Below, one piece after another: positions 1 through 7,476 of a stretch of DNA of 8,728 nucleotides. The stretch covers positions 1 through 8,728 of the forward strand of contig JAPKMV010000105.1 in the NCBI GenBank assembly GCA_026645635.1, in the 5' to 3' direction. The position numbers were made by a program, and so were the translations under genes. Under the pieces are notes generated by a model that saw nothing but the letters and a program-made list of their open reading frames with translations, had not been told where the DNA came from and made no database searches. The stretch is from Caldilineaceae bacterium (GTDB taxonomy: Bacteria > Chloroflexota > Anaerolineae > Caldilineales > Caldilineaceae). The first letter of the stretch is position 1; each line of letters opens with the position of its first letter.

Positions 1-365
1 GCGCCCTGGCGCCGCCGGCCGGCAGTGGCGGCGGTCCGGCGGATACCGGGGCGCCTGCACTGGCGGCACCGGCGGCGGTCAGCAGTGCGCCGACAGCAAC
101 ACCGACGGTCGCTCCCACGGCAACACCAACTGCCCAACCAACCGCCACGCCAACGGCGCTGCCGACGGCAACCGCGTTGCCAACCGCAACCGGGCTGCCA
201 ACGGCGGTCAGTGTTGCGTTGGCGCAAGAAGCGCCGGCGACCAGTGCGCCAGCGATTGCCCCAACAGGTGCGGCGGCGGGGTTGAACTGGCTCCCGTTTG
301 CCCAACTGGCGACGGCTGCCGGATTCCTCCTGTTTGGCCTGCTCTGGTGGCGGAGCCGGCGCTAG
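1..365 (+). CDS. C-terminal part of a secreted/membrane-anchored protein with a Pro-Thr-Ala stalk (5' end outside window)
   Basis: The frame beginning at nt 3 is open from the window edge to a TAG at 363-365, giving 120 visible residues. They consist of an Ala/Gly/Pro-rich start, then a low-complexity stalk built from PTAT/PTA units spaced by A, V, Q, L or G (roughly nt 105-210), then a hydrophobic segment (from Trp at nt 288 to about nt 353) and a basic tail, RSRR. This is a type I layout: an outside domain, an extended stalk, one membrane helix and a short cytoplasmic Arg-rich end. No LPXTG motif is visible, so sortase anchoring is unlikely. Such PTAT stalks are frequent in Chloroflexota surface proteins, which is family knowledge. 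The functional N-terminal domain lies outside the window, so the role cannot be stated. The stop is 3 nt before mutM, so the two genes are probably co-transcribed. Confidence 0.75.
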   Translation, partial: ALAPPAGSGGGPADTGAPALAAPAAVSSAPTATPTVAPTATPTAQPTATPTALPTATALPTATGLPTAVSVALAQEAPATSAPAIAPTGAAAGLNWLPFAQLATAAGFLLFGLLWWRSRR

Positions 366-368
366 CCC

Positions 369-1196
369 ATGCCTGAACTGCCCGAAGTCGAAACCTATGT
401 GCGCGAGTTGACGCCGCTGCTGGCCGGGCGCCGGGTTGGCGCGGCGCAGGTCTTCTGGCCGCGCACGATTGCCGCGCCCGATGTCGCGACTTTTCAGACG
501 CAGATCATCGGGCAGGAATTTGCCACCTTTGGCCGCCGCGGCAAGTACATGCTGCTGGGGCTGGCGAGCGGCGCCACGTTGATCGTCCACCTGCGCATGA
601 CCGGCCATCTCCAGGTTGAACCGGCCAGTGTCACGCCTGACAAGCACACCCACGTGATGCTTGACCTGGACAGTGGCGAGCGGCTGCTCTTCCGCGACGC
701 ACGCAAGTTCGGACGCATCTGGTTGGTGGATGACAGCGCGCCGGTGCTGGCGCGGCTTGGCCCGGAACCGCTGAGCGACGATTTCTCGCCGGGTGGACTC
801 GGCGCGCTGCTGGCGGGGCGGCAAGCCGCCATCAAGGCGCTGCTGCTCGACCAGACCATTGTGGCGGGCGTGGGCAATATCTACGCTGACGAGGCGCTTT
901 TCCGTGCGGGCATCCATCCGCTGCGCAGCGGGGGCGGCCTGACCGAGGTGGAGGTGGTGCGGCTGTACGCGGCGGTCTGCGCGGTGCTGGCCGACGGCAT
1001 CGCAGCCGCGGGCAGCAGCCTGGGCGTGAGCAGCATCCAGAACTACCAGCGTCCCAGCGGTGCGCCCGGCAGTTTCCAGGAGCAGCACCGCGTCTTCCAG
1101 CGCACCGGGCAACCGTGCCTTGTCTGCGGCGCGCCCATTGCGCGCATCGTGGTGGCGCAGCGCAGCAGCCACTTCTGCCCGCACTGTCAGAAATAG
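369..1196 (+). CDS. mutM: Formamidopyrimidine-DNA glycosylase (Fpg/MutM)
   Basis: This is a base-excision repair enzyme that removes oxidised purines such as 8-oxoguanine and FapyG from DNA and nicks the abasic site by beta,delta-elimination. The 275-residue length is normal for the family. The protein begins MPELPEVET, so the catalytic Pro2 and Glu3 are present. The conserved lysine is Lys59 (RRGKYM). Void-filling residues are visible as Met77 (HLRMTGH) and Arg112/Phe114 (DARKFG). The helix-two-turn-helix carries GVGNIYADEALF (Asn170). The C-terminal zinc finger has Cys250, Cys253, Cys270 and Cys273, with the DNA-contacting Arg264. The ATG follows the previous stop by 3 nt and the MPELPEVE start fixes it, although no close Shine-Dalgarno is seen. 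The TAG stop lies inside the arm of an inverted repeat. All key residues are intact, so an active enzyme is expected. Endonuclease VIII (Nei) is less likely because of the PELPEVE start and the AQRSSHFC finger. Confidence 0.97.
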   Translation: MPELPEVETYVRELTPLLAGRRVGAAQVFWPRTIAAPDVATFQTQIIGQEFATFGRRGKYMLLGLASGATLIVHLRMTGHLQVEPASVTPDKHTHVMLDLDSGERLLFRDARKFGRIWLVDDSAPVLARLGPEPLSDDFSPGGLGALLAGRQAAIKALLLDQTIVAGVGNIYADEALFRAGIHPLRSGGGLTEVEVVRLYAAVCAVLADGIAAAGSSLGVSSIQNYQRPSGAPGSFQEQHRVFQRTGQPCLVCGAPIARIVVAQRSSHFCPHCQK

Positions 1197-1282
1197 ACCG
1201 CGGATTTTACGGATTTGGCGGATTCACGCGGATGCAACAGAAATCCGCGAGCATCCCCCAAATCCGCCTTATCCGCGGTCTA
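1194..1282. repeat. Nested inverted repeat / potential bidirectional terminator (block R1)
   Basis: Three nested complementary arm pairs are visible. The outer pair is TAGACCGCGGAT (1194-1205) with ATCCGCGGTCTA (1271-1282). The middle pair is GGCGGATT (1217-1224) with AATCCGCC (1261-1268). The inner pair is CGCGGAT (1227-1233) with ATCCGCG (1243-1249). The GCGGAT core recurs several times, giving a loosely tandem unit. The element lies between the convergent mutM gene and the 84-residue gene, so a terminator role in both directions is plausible, although no clear U-tract follows. The left arm includes the mutM stop codon. Confidence 0.8.
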
Positions 1283-1411
1283 TTCACACTCTCTTGTTGG
1301 ACTGATCTTGGGTTTGTCGCCTGGTTTTGGGGGACACAAGGCTCTTGACGACGCACCGGGTGAGGTGTGAACCGCCCTGTACGCCTCCGTTGCGTTATTG
1401 ACTCCCGACGT

Positions 1412-1436
1412 GCAGGCGCTTGGCTTGTGCGCCTGC
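1412..1436 (-). terminator. Hairpin just downstream of the 84-residue gene
   Basis: A perfect 8-bp stem, GCAGGCGC (1412-1419) with GCGCCTGC (1429-1436), encloses a 9-nt loop. It starts 18 nt after the stop of the minus-strand small gene. No run of T follows in the minus-strand direction, so it is either a weak or Rho-assisted terminator or an RNA 3'-end stabiliser. Confidence 0.4.
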
Positions 1437-1454
1437 GCTTGATCCGGGTTGGCC

Positions 1455-1709
1455 CTAGCCGAACAGTGTCAGTTGAACGTCGTCGTGCATCGAATTCACG
1501 TGGGCGGGCGTGGTGGTGAAGTTGCTGCGCTCCTGCTGCTGGCGCCGGACGATCCGGCTGCGTTCCCGGCAGTAGGCGGTGCGTAGCTCATCCCTGGACA
1601 GTTGGTGCACCCCCACTCCTGCGACTTTGTGAATGCCCATGCGTTTCAGACCGGCGATCAACTCCCTTCGACAATCAGGCACCCAGACCTTCTCCCCGTT
1701 GATGGTCAT
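1455..1709 (-). CDS. Small basic protein of unknown function (84 aa)
   Basis: I do not recognise a family. The protein starts MTINGEKVWVPDCRRELI and has a basic, probably helical middle (LIAGLKRMGIHKVAGVGVHQ, then LSRDELRTAYCRERSR), an RRQQQER stretch, and a C-terminal DDVQLTLFG tail. It has two cysteines (13 and 47), no signal peptide and no membrane segment. The LSRDELR...RERSR portion faintly recalls SAP/HeH-type helix-loop-helix nucleic-acid binders, but this is only a guess. The gene is well supported by context: the ATG has a GGAGG 10 nt upstream, a near-consensus promoter sits about 80 nt upstream, and a hairpin follows the stop. It stands alone, convergent with mutM. Its expression signals are stronger evidence for it being real than its sequence is. 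Confidence 0.7.
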   Translation of the reverse strand: MTINGEKVWVPDCRRELIAGLKRMGIHKVAGVGVHQLSRDELRTAYCRERSRIVRRQQQERSNFTTTPAHVNSMHDDVQLTLFG

Positions 1710-1795
1710 CCTCGACGCACCTCCGGCAAACGGTGGATTGGTGTCCTGGGTCCGTCACAAACGCTTGCTGCGATGAATTCTTCGGCCCTGTGGCC

Positions 1796-1824
1796 ATTAT
1801 AGAGCATTCGCGCGCGCGGTTCAA
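1796..1824 (-). promoter_or_regulatory. Sigma70-type promoter for the 84-residue gene
   Basis: Read on the minus strand, TTGAAC (1824-1819) and TATAAT (1801-1796) are separated by exactly 17 nt. The -10 is a perfect consensus and the -35 differs by one base. Transcription would begin near 1789, giving a leader of about 80 nt before the ATG at 1709. The spacer contains an alternating (CG)5 tract at 1809-1818. Confidence 0.75.
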
Positions 1825-1872
1825 TAGGCAGATTTTTCGCCGTGAGTTCACGTTGGCCGGAGGAGGGTTTGG

Positions 1873-1955
1873 ATCGCGATGTCCGTGAAATGACCGAAAG
1901 GCACGAAAACGCGCGATCTTCGCGCCTTTCGCAGTTTTCGTGTCCTTCGTGTTCC
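1873..1955. repeat. Inverted intergenic repeat, ACGAA-type (block R2)
   Basis: The left arm, GAAAGGCACGAAAAC (about 1896-1910), pairs imperfectly with the right arm, GTTTTCGTGTCCTTCG (1934-1949). A smaller perfect stem, GCGCGA (1911-1916) with TCGCGC (1920-1925), sits between them. The unit ACGAAAG/ACGAAAA, repeated about every 9 nt, is similar in design to the other repeat blocks of this window. Confidence 0.65.
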
Positions 1956-1998
1956 AAATTCCCGCATCATCAAAGGACTTTATCGGCAATCGCTTTTT

Positions 1999-2141
1999 GG
2001 CACGCAAAGACGCAAAGTCGCAAAGCGTTTTTCTCCTGGCGCCTTCGCGTGAGCGATTTTTACATCAGGCACCATGCTTGCGGCACTACAAACGATGAAA
2101 ATCCTTGGCGTCTTTGCGCCTTCGCGTGAGCTGTTTTTGTA
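1999..2141. repeat. Inverted and direct intergenic repeat, CGCAAAG-type (block R3)
   Basis: The left arm carries three tandem CGCAAAG units (2003-2025). CGCAAAGACGC (2003-2013) is perfectly complementary to GCGTCTTTGCG (2108-2118). A 16-nt direct repeat, GCGCCTTCGCGTGAGC, occurs at 2039-2054 and 2116-2131, each copy followed 2 nt later by TTTTT. The block starts 11 nt beyond the stop of metallophosphoesterase 2, so transcripts of that operon would end in or run through this structure. Confidence 0.75.
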
Positions 2142-2152
2142 TTAGCGCGCGA

Positions 2153-3031
2153 TCAGGCCAGCTCGAAGGCCCACTGGCCTGGCCCGTGGCGGGCGAGATA
2201 CTCCCGCACCGCCTCGCCGAGGTCGGCCTGCAGCAGGGCAGGCTGGTCGCGCAGCCAGTAGCCGAAATCGCTGATGTACGCATGGCCGGATAGCGCTGTG
2301 CGCAGATTCAAGTCCAGCAGCGCCCCCATACCCACGGCAAAGTCACCGCTGTAAAACGCCGTCGCCAACCGATCCCGGTCGTACTCCACCTGGCGAAAGG
2401 TCGCCTGCCAGGTCATTTCGCCGCGGGCGGAATCCAGATCGAGCAGGCAATACTGGGCGCGGGGGTCCTCGTTGTAGGGCATACCCACGCTGCCGGGGTT
2501 GAAGAGCCGCCAGCGCCCCACCTGTCGATCCAGCGGGCGGTGCGTGTGCGCGCTGACGATGTACGCTTCATCGATGCTCGCCACTTGCCGGCTGAGTTCG
2601 GCGTCGCTGGCCCCGCCGTACAAACCCCAGAAACTGTTGCCCGGCATCCCATGCAGCAGGCGCAGCGGCGGTGCGCCGGGAAATGTCAGCCGCAGGGTTT
2701 CGGGCAGATCGTAGAGCAGCTTGTGCTGCGTTGCGCTGAGTGCACTGGCGGTCCACCAGAGATCGCGGAAGCGGTCGCGGTCGGTGAACGGCGCACGGTT
2801 CTCCGGCGTGTGCAGCCGCGCCACGACATAATCGTGGTTGCCGTAGATGCCGGGCCAGCCCGCCGCGGTCACCAGGTCGACCACTTCACCCGGCCACGGG
2901 CAGCGGTTCACCAGGTCGCCCAGGTGATAGACGACATCGGGCGCCTGCGTCTGCAGATCCGCGACCACTGCCTCCAGCGCGGGCAGATTGGCGTGAATGT
3001 CGGCCAGGAATGCTACACGGAGCGCAGGCAT
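2153..3031 (-). CDS. Metallophosphoesterase, YfcE/MJ0936-like calcineurin-type phosphodiesterase (paralogue 2)
   Basis: This 292-residue cytosolic phosphoesterase has the full binuclear-metal signature: Asp11 and His13 (LADIHANLP), Asp39 (GDLVN), Asn65-His66 (GNHD), His127 (LLHGMPG), His162 and His164 (SAHTHRP), then NPGSVG at 178-183, as in YfcE/MJ0936-type phosphodiesterases. About 80 further residues form a C-terminal extension without a recognised motif. I chose the ATG at 3031 because the strand-loop-DIH fold starts right there. The longer frame back to 3118 would overlap the preceding gene and adds an unrelated Arg/Ser-rich leader. The start is 5 nt after the stop of paralogue 1, so it is the last gene of the operon. 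No strong Shine-Dalgarno is seen, which suggests coupled translation. The substrate (cyclic nucleotide, phosphodiester or other) cannot be deduced. There is no membrane segment. Confidence 0.88.
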   Translation of the reverse strand: MPALRVAFLADIHANLPALEAVVADLQTQAPDVVYHLGDLVNRCPWPGEVVDLVTAAGWPGIYGNHDYVVARLHTPENRAPFTDRDRFRDLWWTASALSATQHKLLYDLPETLRLTFPGAPPLRLLHGMPGNSFWGLYGGASDAELSRQVASIDEAYIVSAHTHRPLDRQVGRWRLFNPGSVGMPYNEDPRAQYCLLDLDSARGEMTWQATFRQVEYDRDRLATAFYSGDFAVGMGALLDLNLRTALSGHAYISDFGYWLRDQPALLQADLGEAVREYLARHGPGQWAFELA

Positions 3032-3036
3032 AGCCG

Positions 3037-4016
3037 TCAGGCCACACGATGATAGAGCGGATCGACGCTGTGGACATACTCCCGCCGCCCGGATGCTGCT
3101 ACGTAGCGGGCGAAGCAATCGTGCATGTCGTCACCGTCGGGGTTCAGCCCATTGGCCAGCGACCAGCGAAAGAACGGAATGATCTCGGCGCGCGCAGTGA
3201 CCACTTCCCAGTAGAACATCTCCGAAATTGGCCCGCCGGCCTCCAACATGCCTGACGTGCGAAAGGCGTCCAGGGCAGGACGACGGTCATAGGGCGCGGT
3301 GAGATGGGTGACCTGCCAGCCGCCCGGCTCCACGGCATCGGGGACGCTTTCGAGGAGGGCGAACTGGGCGACGGGCCGCCCATCGAGCGGCAGCCCCACG
3401 CTGCCCGGGTTGATGAGGTGCCACTGCTGATCGATGGCCAGGGCGCGGCTGTGAATTTCGGTGGCGGCGTGCGGGTCGCTGAACGGTGCATCCTGCGTCT
3501 CTCCGCTGCGACGCACCTGCCGGTCGATCTGCACATGGGTATGCGCGCTGACCAAGGTTCGCTCGCGCACCGGCCCCAGCTCGGCGGCGATGGCCGCGTC
3601 GCTCTGCCCACGGTGGAAGCCAACGCGGTTGCGGCCGGGTACGCCGTGCGCAATGCGCAGGGGCTGGGCGCCGGGGTTGTAGACGGTGATTTCGTCGGGC
3701 AGCAGCGCCAGATACGCGCCTTGCGCCGGGGTGATCCGATCCACCAGCCAGTGAAGCTGACCCCAGCGGCTGCTGTTGTCGGCGCCGGGCAGCGCGCGTT
3801 CGGTGCCAAAATCGAGATAGTAGAACTCGTGGTTGCCGCGGATGACCGTCCAATCCTGTTTGCGCACCAGGTCGATGACCTCGCAACTGAAGGGCACGCC
3901 GTTGATCAGGTCGCCGTCGAGCACGACCGCGTCGGGCTGGAGCCGCTCCAGTTCGACGAGCACCGCTTCCAGCGCGGGCAGGTTGCCGTGGATGTCGGCG
4001 AGGATTGCCAGGCGCA

Positions 4017-4017
<1 letters not shown>
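3037..4017 (-). CDS. Metallophosphoesterase, YfcE/MJ0936-like (paralogue 1, with insertion)
   Basis: This 326-residue protein carries the metal ligands Asp8 and His10 (LADIHGNLP), Asp36 (GDLIN), Asn62-His63 (GNHE, where the paralogue has GNHD), His124 (IAHGVPG), His159 and His161 (SAHTHVQ), and NPGSVG at 203-208. It aligns well over its N-terminal half with the downstream gene (ADIH.NLPALEAV, GDL.N, E V.DLV), so the pair arose by tandem duplication. It differs in an insertion of about 28 residues between DRQV (165-168) and NPGSVG, and in a longer C-terminal part ending near SVDPLYHRVA. The ATG overlaps the stop of the acyl-CoA dehydrogenase (TGATG), indicating translational coupling. Phosphodiesterase activity is inferred from the family and the substrate is unknown. 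Confidence 0.88.
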
Positions 4018-5162
<1,145 letters not shown>

Positions 5163-5199
5163 AGAGCACCTCGCTGTGCTAAAAGCTGTTTTGATTGCA

Positions 5200-5227
5200 G
5201 GGGCGAGGGGCGAGTTGCGAGGGGCGA
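5200..5227. repeat. GGGGCGA short tandem repeat in the dehydrogenase leader
   Basis: GGGGCGA occurs at 5200-5206 and 5207-5213 in tandem and again at 5221-5227 after a 7-nt interruption. It lies in the presumed 5' untranslated region of the acyl-CoA dehydrogenase, 38-65 nt ahead of its ATG. Confidence 0.7.
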
Positions 5228-5252
5228 AACGCCGCTGCCCACATTCCTGTTC

Positions 5253-5258
5253 AGTATA
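5253..5258 (-). promoter_or_regulatory. Possible -10 element for the acyl-CoA dehydrogenase operon
   Basis: Minus-strand TATACT lies about 90 nt upstream of the ATG. The only -35-like hexamer, TTGATG, is 19 nt away, longer than the usual 17. The assignment is weak. Confidence 0.3.
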
Positions 5259-5325
5259 CCAAGCGCGGCCATCCGGCCATCAATCGGCCAGGACGCAGAA
5301 AACAAACGGGGCGGTTCGGGGGTTT

Positions 5326-5463
5326 GGCTCACGCCAAGGCGCCAAGGCGCAAAGACGCGATGGTAGAGCGCAGTGGTCGAGGGTGGCTCACACCACGACG
5401 CAAAGGCGCCAAGACCAACGAACTGAACTTGGCGTCTTTGCGTCTTGGCGTGAGGAGGTTTTT
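5326..5463. repeat. Inverted intergenic repeat, CGCAAAG/CGCCAAG-type (block R4)
   Basis: The block has three arms. The first (CTCACGCCAAGG onward, 5328-5358) and the second (5386-5414) are inverted relative to the third (5428-5454). GACGCAAAGGCGCCAAG (5397-5413) pairs along all 17 positions (one G-U) with CTTGGCGTCTTTGCGTC (5428-5444) around a 14-nt loop. The third arm ends in GCGTGAG (5448-5454) followed by a T5 run (5459-5463), the same terminus as in block R3. Confidence 0.8.
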
Positions 5464-5508
5464 GCAGTAAACCAGGCTGGCCGGTTCGCGCGGCGTCTGC
5501 GCGCGTGG

Positions 5509-5514
5509 TACACT
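5509..5514 (+). promoter_or_regulatory. Possible -10 element for the cold-shock/DUF1294 gene
   Basis: TACACT lies 43 nt upstream of the chosen ATG and would give a short leader. The position 17-18 nt upstream is GC-only (TTCGCG/TCGCGC) and is a poor -35. The assignment is weak. Confidence 0.25.
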
Positions 5515-5557
5515 CGGAGAAAATGTGGACAGAAGGGCAGATACGGGGAGCAGAGTT

Positions 5558-6157
5558 ATGCGCGGGGAGATCGTCCAGTTCGATGCGGCCAAGGGCTTCG
5601 GGTTCGTCAAAGTGGCGGGCCAGCCCAAAGACATCTTCATTCATCAGGCGGACGTGAAAAACGGTGTGCGGCTGCGCACCGGGATGACAGTCGAGTTCGA
5701 CGTGCGCACGACGAACAAAGGGCCGCGGGCTGCCAACATCACGGCGCAAGGCGAGAGCGCGCAGAGCAAGTCCGCCGGGAGCGCTGCGGTTCGCCCCAGC
5801 CATACCAGCCCCTATTGGGTCTTCACGCTGGTGGCGTTGGCCATCGTCGCCGTGGTGGGCGGGGGGCTGTACCTGCTCTTCGGCTGGTTCTGGCTGCTCG
5901 ACTACCTGATCGCCATCAACGTTGCTGCGTTTGTCCTCTACGGCTACGACAAGCGCGCGGCGCAGGGCGACGGTCTGCGCGTGCCCGAACGGGTGCTCCA
6001 CGGCGTTGAACTCCTGGGCGGCACGCCGGGCGCGTTCATTGCCCAGCGCGTCTTTCATCACAAGACGCGCAAAGTGAGCTACCGCATCGTCTTTTGGCTG
6101 ATCTTTGCTGCGCAGGTTGCCGCCATCGCCTGGTGGTTCTGGCAGGGGGGACAGTGA
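5558..6157 (+). CDS. Cold-shock domain / DUF1294 fusion membrane protein
   Basis: The 199-residue protein has two parts. Residues 1-65 are a cold-shock (OB-fold) domain with RNP1 KGFGFV (12-17) and RNP2 DIFIH (25-29), which bind single-stranded nucleic acid. After a Ser/Ala-rich linker come membrane helices at about 86-108 and 110-128, then a DUF1294 signature with YGYDKRAA (128-135), the RVPERVLHGVELLGGTPGAF stretch, and HHKTRKVSYR leading into a last helix (about 175-195). This fusion is a known architecture, but its role is unknown. It would hold an RNA-binding domain at the cytoplasmic face of the membrane. I chose the ATG at 5558 over an upstream GTG (5525) because GGGGAG lies 7 nt before it and the cold-shock fold starts there. 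The stop is 1 nt from the next gene. Confidence 0.92.
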   Translation: MRGEIVQFDAAKGFGFVKVAGQPKDIFIHQADVKNGVRLRTGMTVEFDVRTTNKGPRAANITAQGESAQSKSAGSAAVRPSHTSPYWVFTLVALAIVAVVGGGLYLLFGWFWLLDYLIAINVAAFVLYGYDKRAAQGDGLRVPERVLHGVELLGGTPGAFIAQRVFHHKTRKVSYRIVFWLIFAAQVAAIAWWFWQGGQ

Positions 6158-6158
6158 C

Positions 6159-6491
6159 ATGAGCGCCACACTGCTGGGCGTGCCGTTGGTCTTCTGGGCC
6201 GTCGTCTGTTTCACCATCGCGGCGGCCTATTTCTACTTCTGGCCACGGCCTTCCCCCAAGCGGCTCACCCCGCGCACCCGTTGGCAGCACATTGTGCTGC
6301 GCTATTTTCATGCGCTGGTGTGGGTGTTGTTGGGCGTCGGCTGTCTCCTCGGCTGGCTGGGTCTGGGCGACCTGGGGCGGTGGATTGCGCTGCTTGCCAT
6401 CCCAACTTATGTGGTGTTTCTAGTTTACGTGGTGCGCGACCGCAACATCGAGCTAGCGGACGCAGCCGCCCGTCGCCGTGCGCCCGGTTGA
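6159..6491 (+). CDS. Small three-helix membrane protein of unknown function (110 aa)
   Basis: I do not recognise a family. The sequence shows three hydrophobic segments, at about residues 6-28, 47-68 and 74-92, joined by a basic loop (PRPSPKRLTPRTRW) and a very short turn. The soluble tail ends ARRRAPG. No cysteine pair, metal motif or catalytic signature is seen. The ATG at 6159 follows the stop of the cold-shock/DUF1294 gene by 1 nt and has a G-rich run (GGGGGG) about 9 nt upstream. A longer frame reading back to 6105 would run inside the previous gene and adds a non-hydrophobic leader, so it was not used. The tight spacing says the two membrane proteins are made together and perhaps work together, which is inference. 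Confidence 0.75.
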   Translation: MSATLLGVPLVFWAVVCFTIAAAYFYFWPRPSPKRLTPRTRWQHIVLRYFHALVWVLLGVGCLLGWLGLGDLGRWIALLAIPTYVVFLVYVVRDRNIELADAAARRRAPG

Positions 6492-6512
6492 GCCTGAATT
6501 GATGCAACTGCT

Positions 6513-6592
6513 ATCCGCAGATTGACGCAGATGACGCAGATGACGCAGATTTGACCCTTTGCCATCTGCGAACATCTGCGTCATCTGCGGAT
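6513..6592. repeat. Inverted repeat with tandem TGACGCAGA units / potential bidirectional terminator (block R5)
   Basis: Three perfect tandem copies of TGACGCAGA occupy 6523-6549. The left arm starting ATCCGCAGAT (6513-6522) is complementary to ATCTGCGGAT (6583-6592), and the pairing continues over about 20 nt with one inserted T. An inner stem, CGCAGAT (6544-6550) with ATCTGCG (6564-6570), closes a 13-nt loop. The block sits between two convergent genes, where a terminator for both strands would be expected. Confidence 0.85.
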
Positions 6593-6619
6593 GGCCGTTT
6601 AGCACCCTTCTACACGGAA

Positions 6620-6638
6620 CGGCGTCTGTAAAACGCCG
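6620..6638 (-). terminator. Small hairpin downstream of the SDR gene
   Basis: CGGCGT (6620-6625) and ACGCCG (6633-6638) form a 6-bp stem with a 7-nt loop, 21 nt past the SDR stop. No T-run follows on the minus strand, so its function as a terminator is doubtful. Confidence 0.25.
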
Positions 6639-6659
6639 CTGCTCAATCGCTCCCTGACG

Positions 6660-7430
6660 TCAGAAGGTCACGGATAATCCGCCGTCCACGACGATCGTGT
6701 GCCCGGTGATGTAGGTGCAGCGGTCTGACGCCAGGAAGAGCACCGCCGCGGCGATCTCCTCCGGCTGGGCGGGCCGCGCCAGGGGGATGCGCCGCCGCTG
6801 CACGTAGAACGCCTGGAAATCGGGCGTCTCGTGCTCGTTGACGCCATCCACGACGGCCATCGCGGTCTCGACGAAGCCCGGCGCCACGCCGTTGACCAGG
6901 ATGCGGTGGGGCGCCCACTCCACGGCCAGGCAGCGGGTCAACTGGTCCACCGCGCCCTTGGCGGTGTTGTAGTGGCTCGACTGTGCCGCGCCCAGGAAGC
7001 CGTTGACCGACGAGACGTTGACGATGCGCCCGCCCTGGCCCTGCGCGACCATGACCTGGCCCGCGGCGCGGCTGCAGTGGAGCGCGCCATAGAAGATCAC
7101 ATCCACGGCTCGCTGCCACTCAGTGAAGGGCGTCGCCAGCGCATCAGCCGGGTAGAAGATGCCCGCGTTGTTGACGAGGATGTCGAGGCGGCCAAAGTGG
7201 GCCACGGTCGCCGCCACCATCGCATCGGCGTCCTGCGTGACATCCGCTGCGACAAAGGCGGCTTGCCCACCAGCCGCACGCAGCGTGGCCGCGGTCGCGG
7301 CGCCGTCGCTGCCGGGCAGGTCGGCGATCATCACCGCGGCGCCCTCGCGGACAAACAACTCCGCCGTCGCCCGGCCAATGCCCCGCGCCGCGCCGGTCAC
7401 CAACGCCACCTTGCCGTTCAATTCACCCAC
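6660..7430 (-). CDS. Short-chain dehydrogenase/reductase (classical SDR, FabG-like)
   Basis: This 256-residue NAD(P)-dependent oxidoreductase has a Rossmann fold. Visible motifs are TGAARGIG (12-19, cofactor loop), Asp37 after the second strand (IADLP, which usually favours NAD(H) over NADP(H)), Asp63, NNAG (87-90), catalytic Ser141 (NVSSVNG), and Tyr154 with Lys158 (YNTAK). The C-terminal ITGHTIVVDGG is typical of the family. The usual catalytic Asn of the DVNxxG motif is replaced by Ile112 (DVIFYG). The start is a GTG at 7430, with GGAG 7 nt upstream. The gene stands alone between repeat blocks R5 and R6. The substrate is unknown. A 3-oxoacyl-ACP reductase, sugar or alcohol dehydrogenase role is possible, and nothing in the neighbourhood decides between them. 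Confidence 0.93.
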   Translation of the reverse strand: MGELNGKVALVTGAARGIGRATAELFVREGAAVMIADLPGSDGAATAATLRAAGGQAAFVAADVTQDADAMVAATVAHFGRLDILVNNAGIFYPADALATPFTEWQRAVDVIFYGALHCSRAAGQVMVAQGQGGRIVNVSSVNGFLGAAQSSHYNTAKGAVDQLTRCLAVEWAPHRILVNGVAPGFVETAMAVVDGVNEHETPDFQAFYVQRRRIPLARPAQPEEIAAAVLFLASDRCTYITGHTIVVDGGLSVTF

Positions 7431-7476
7431 GGTTGCTCTCCTTCTGTTTGAAAGAATGCTTGTATGTCAACAGCTT

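Larger units (their letters stand above)
1710..2152. other. 443-nt intergenic region without a gene
   Basis: This gap between metallophosphoesterase 2 and the 84-residue gene holds the leader and promoter of the latter (1710-1824) and two inverted repeat blocks (1873-1955 and 1999-2141). Short open frames here run through repeat units and have no Shine-Dalgarno or coding character, so I call no gene. Confidence 0.7.
5163..5557. other. 395-nt divergent intergenic region without a gene
   Basis: This region separates the minus-strand dehydrogenase operon from the plus-strand cold-shock gene. It holds a GGGGCGA repeat (5200-5227), a possible -10 for the dehydrogenase (5253-5258), the large repeat block R4 (5326-5463) and a possible -10 for the cold-shock gene (5509-5514). 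I see no credible coding sequence. Confidence 0.7.

Noticed and set aside
1999..2141. CRISPR array
   Set aside because: The repeats are short (7-16 nt), partly inverted, irregularly spaced and without spacer-like unique segments of uniform length.
3032..3118. N-terminal extension of metallophosphoesterase 2 (frame open back to 3118)
   Set aside because: It overlaps the coding end of the preceding phosphoesterase gene, is Arg/Ser-rich, and precedes the canonical start of the fold. The ATG at 3031 fits the family.
5200..5227. Possible G-quadruplex in the GGGGCGA repeat
   Set aside because: There are only three GGGG tracts and no suitable fourth run within reach.
7465..7470. TTGACA (minus strand) upstream of the SDR gene as a promoter -35
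   Set aside because: No TATAAT-like hexamer is found 16-18 nt downstream. The sequences there are AACAGA, ACAGAA or CAGAAG, which overlap the Shine-Dalgarno area.
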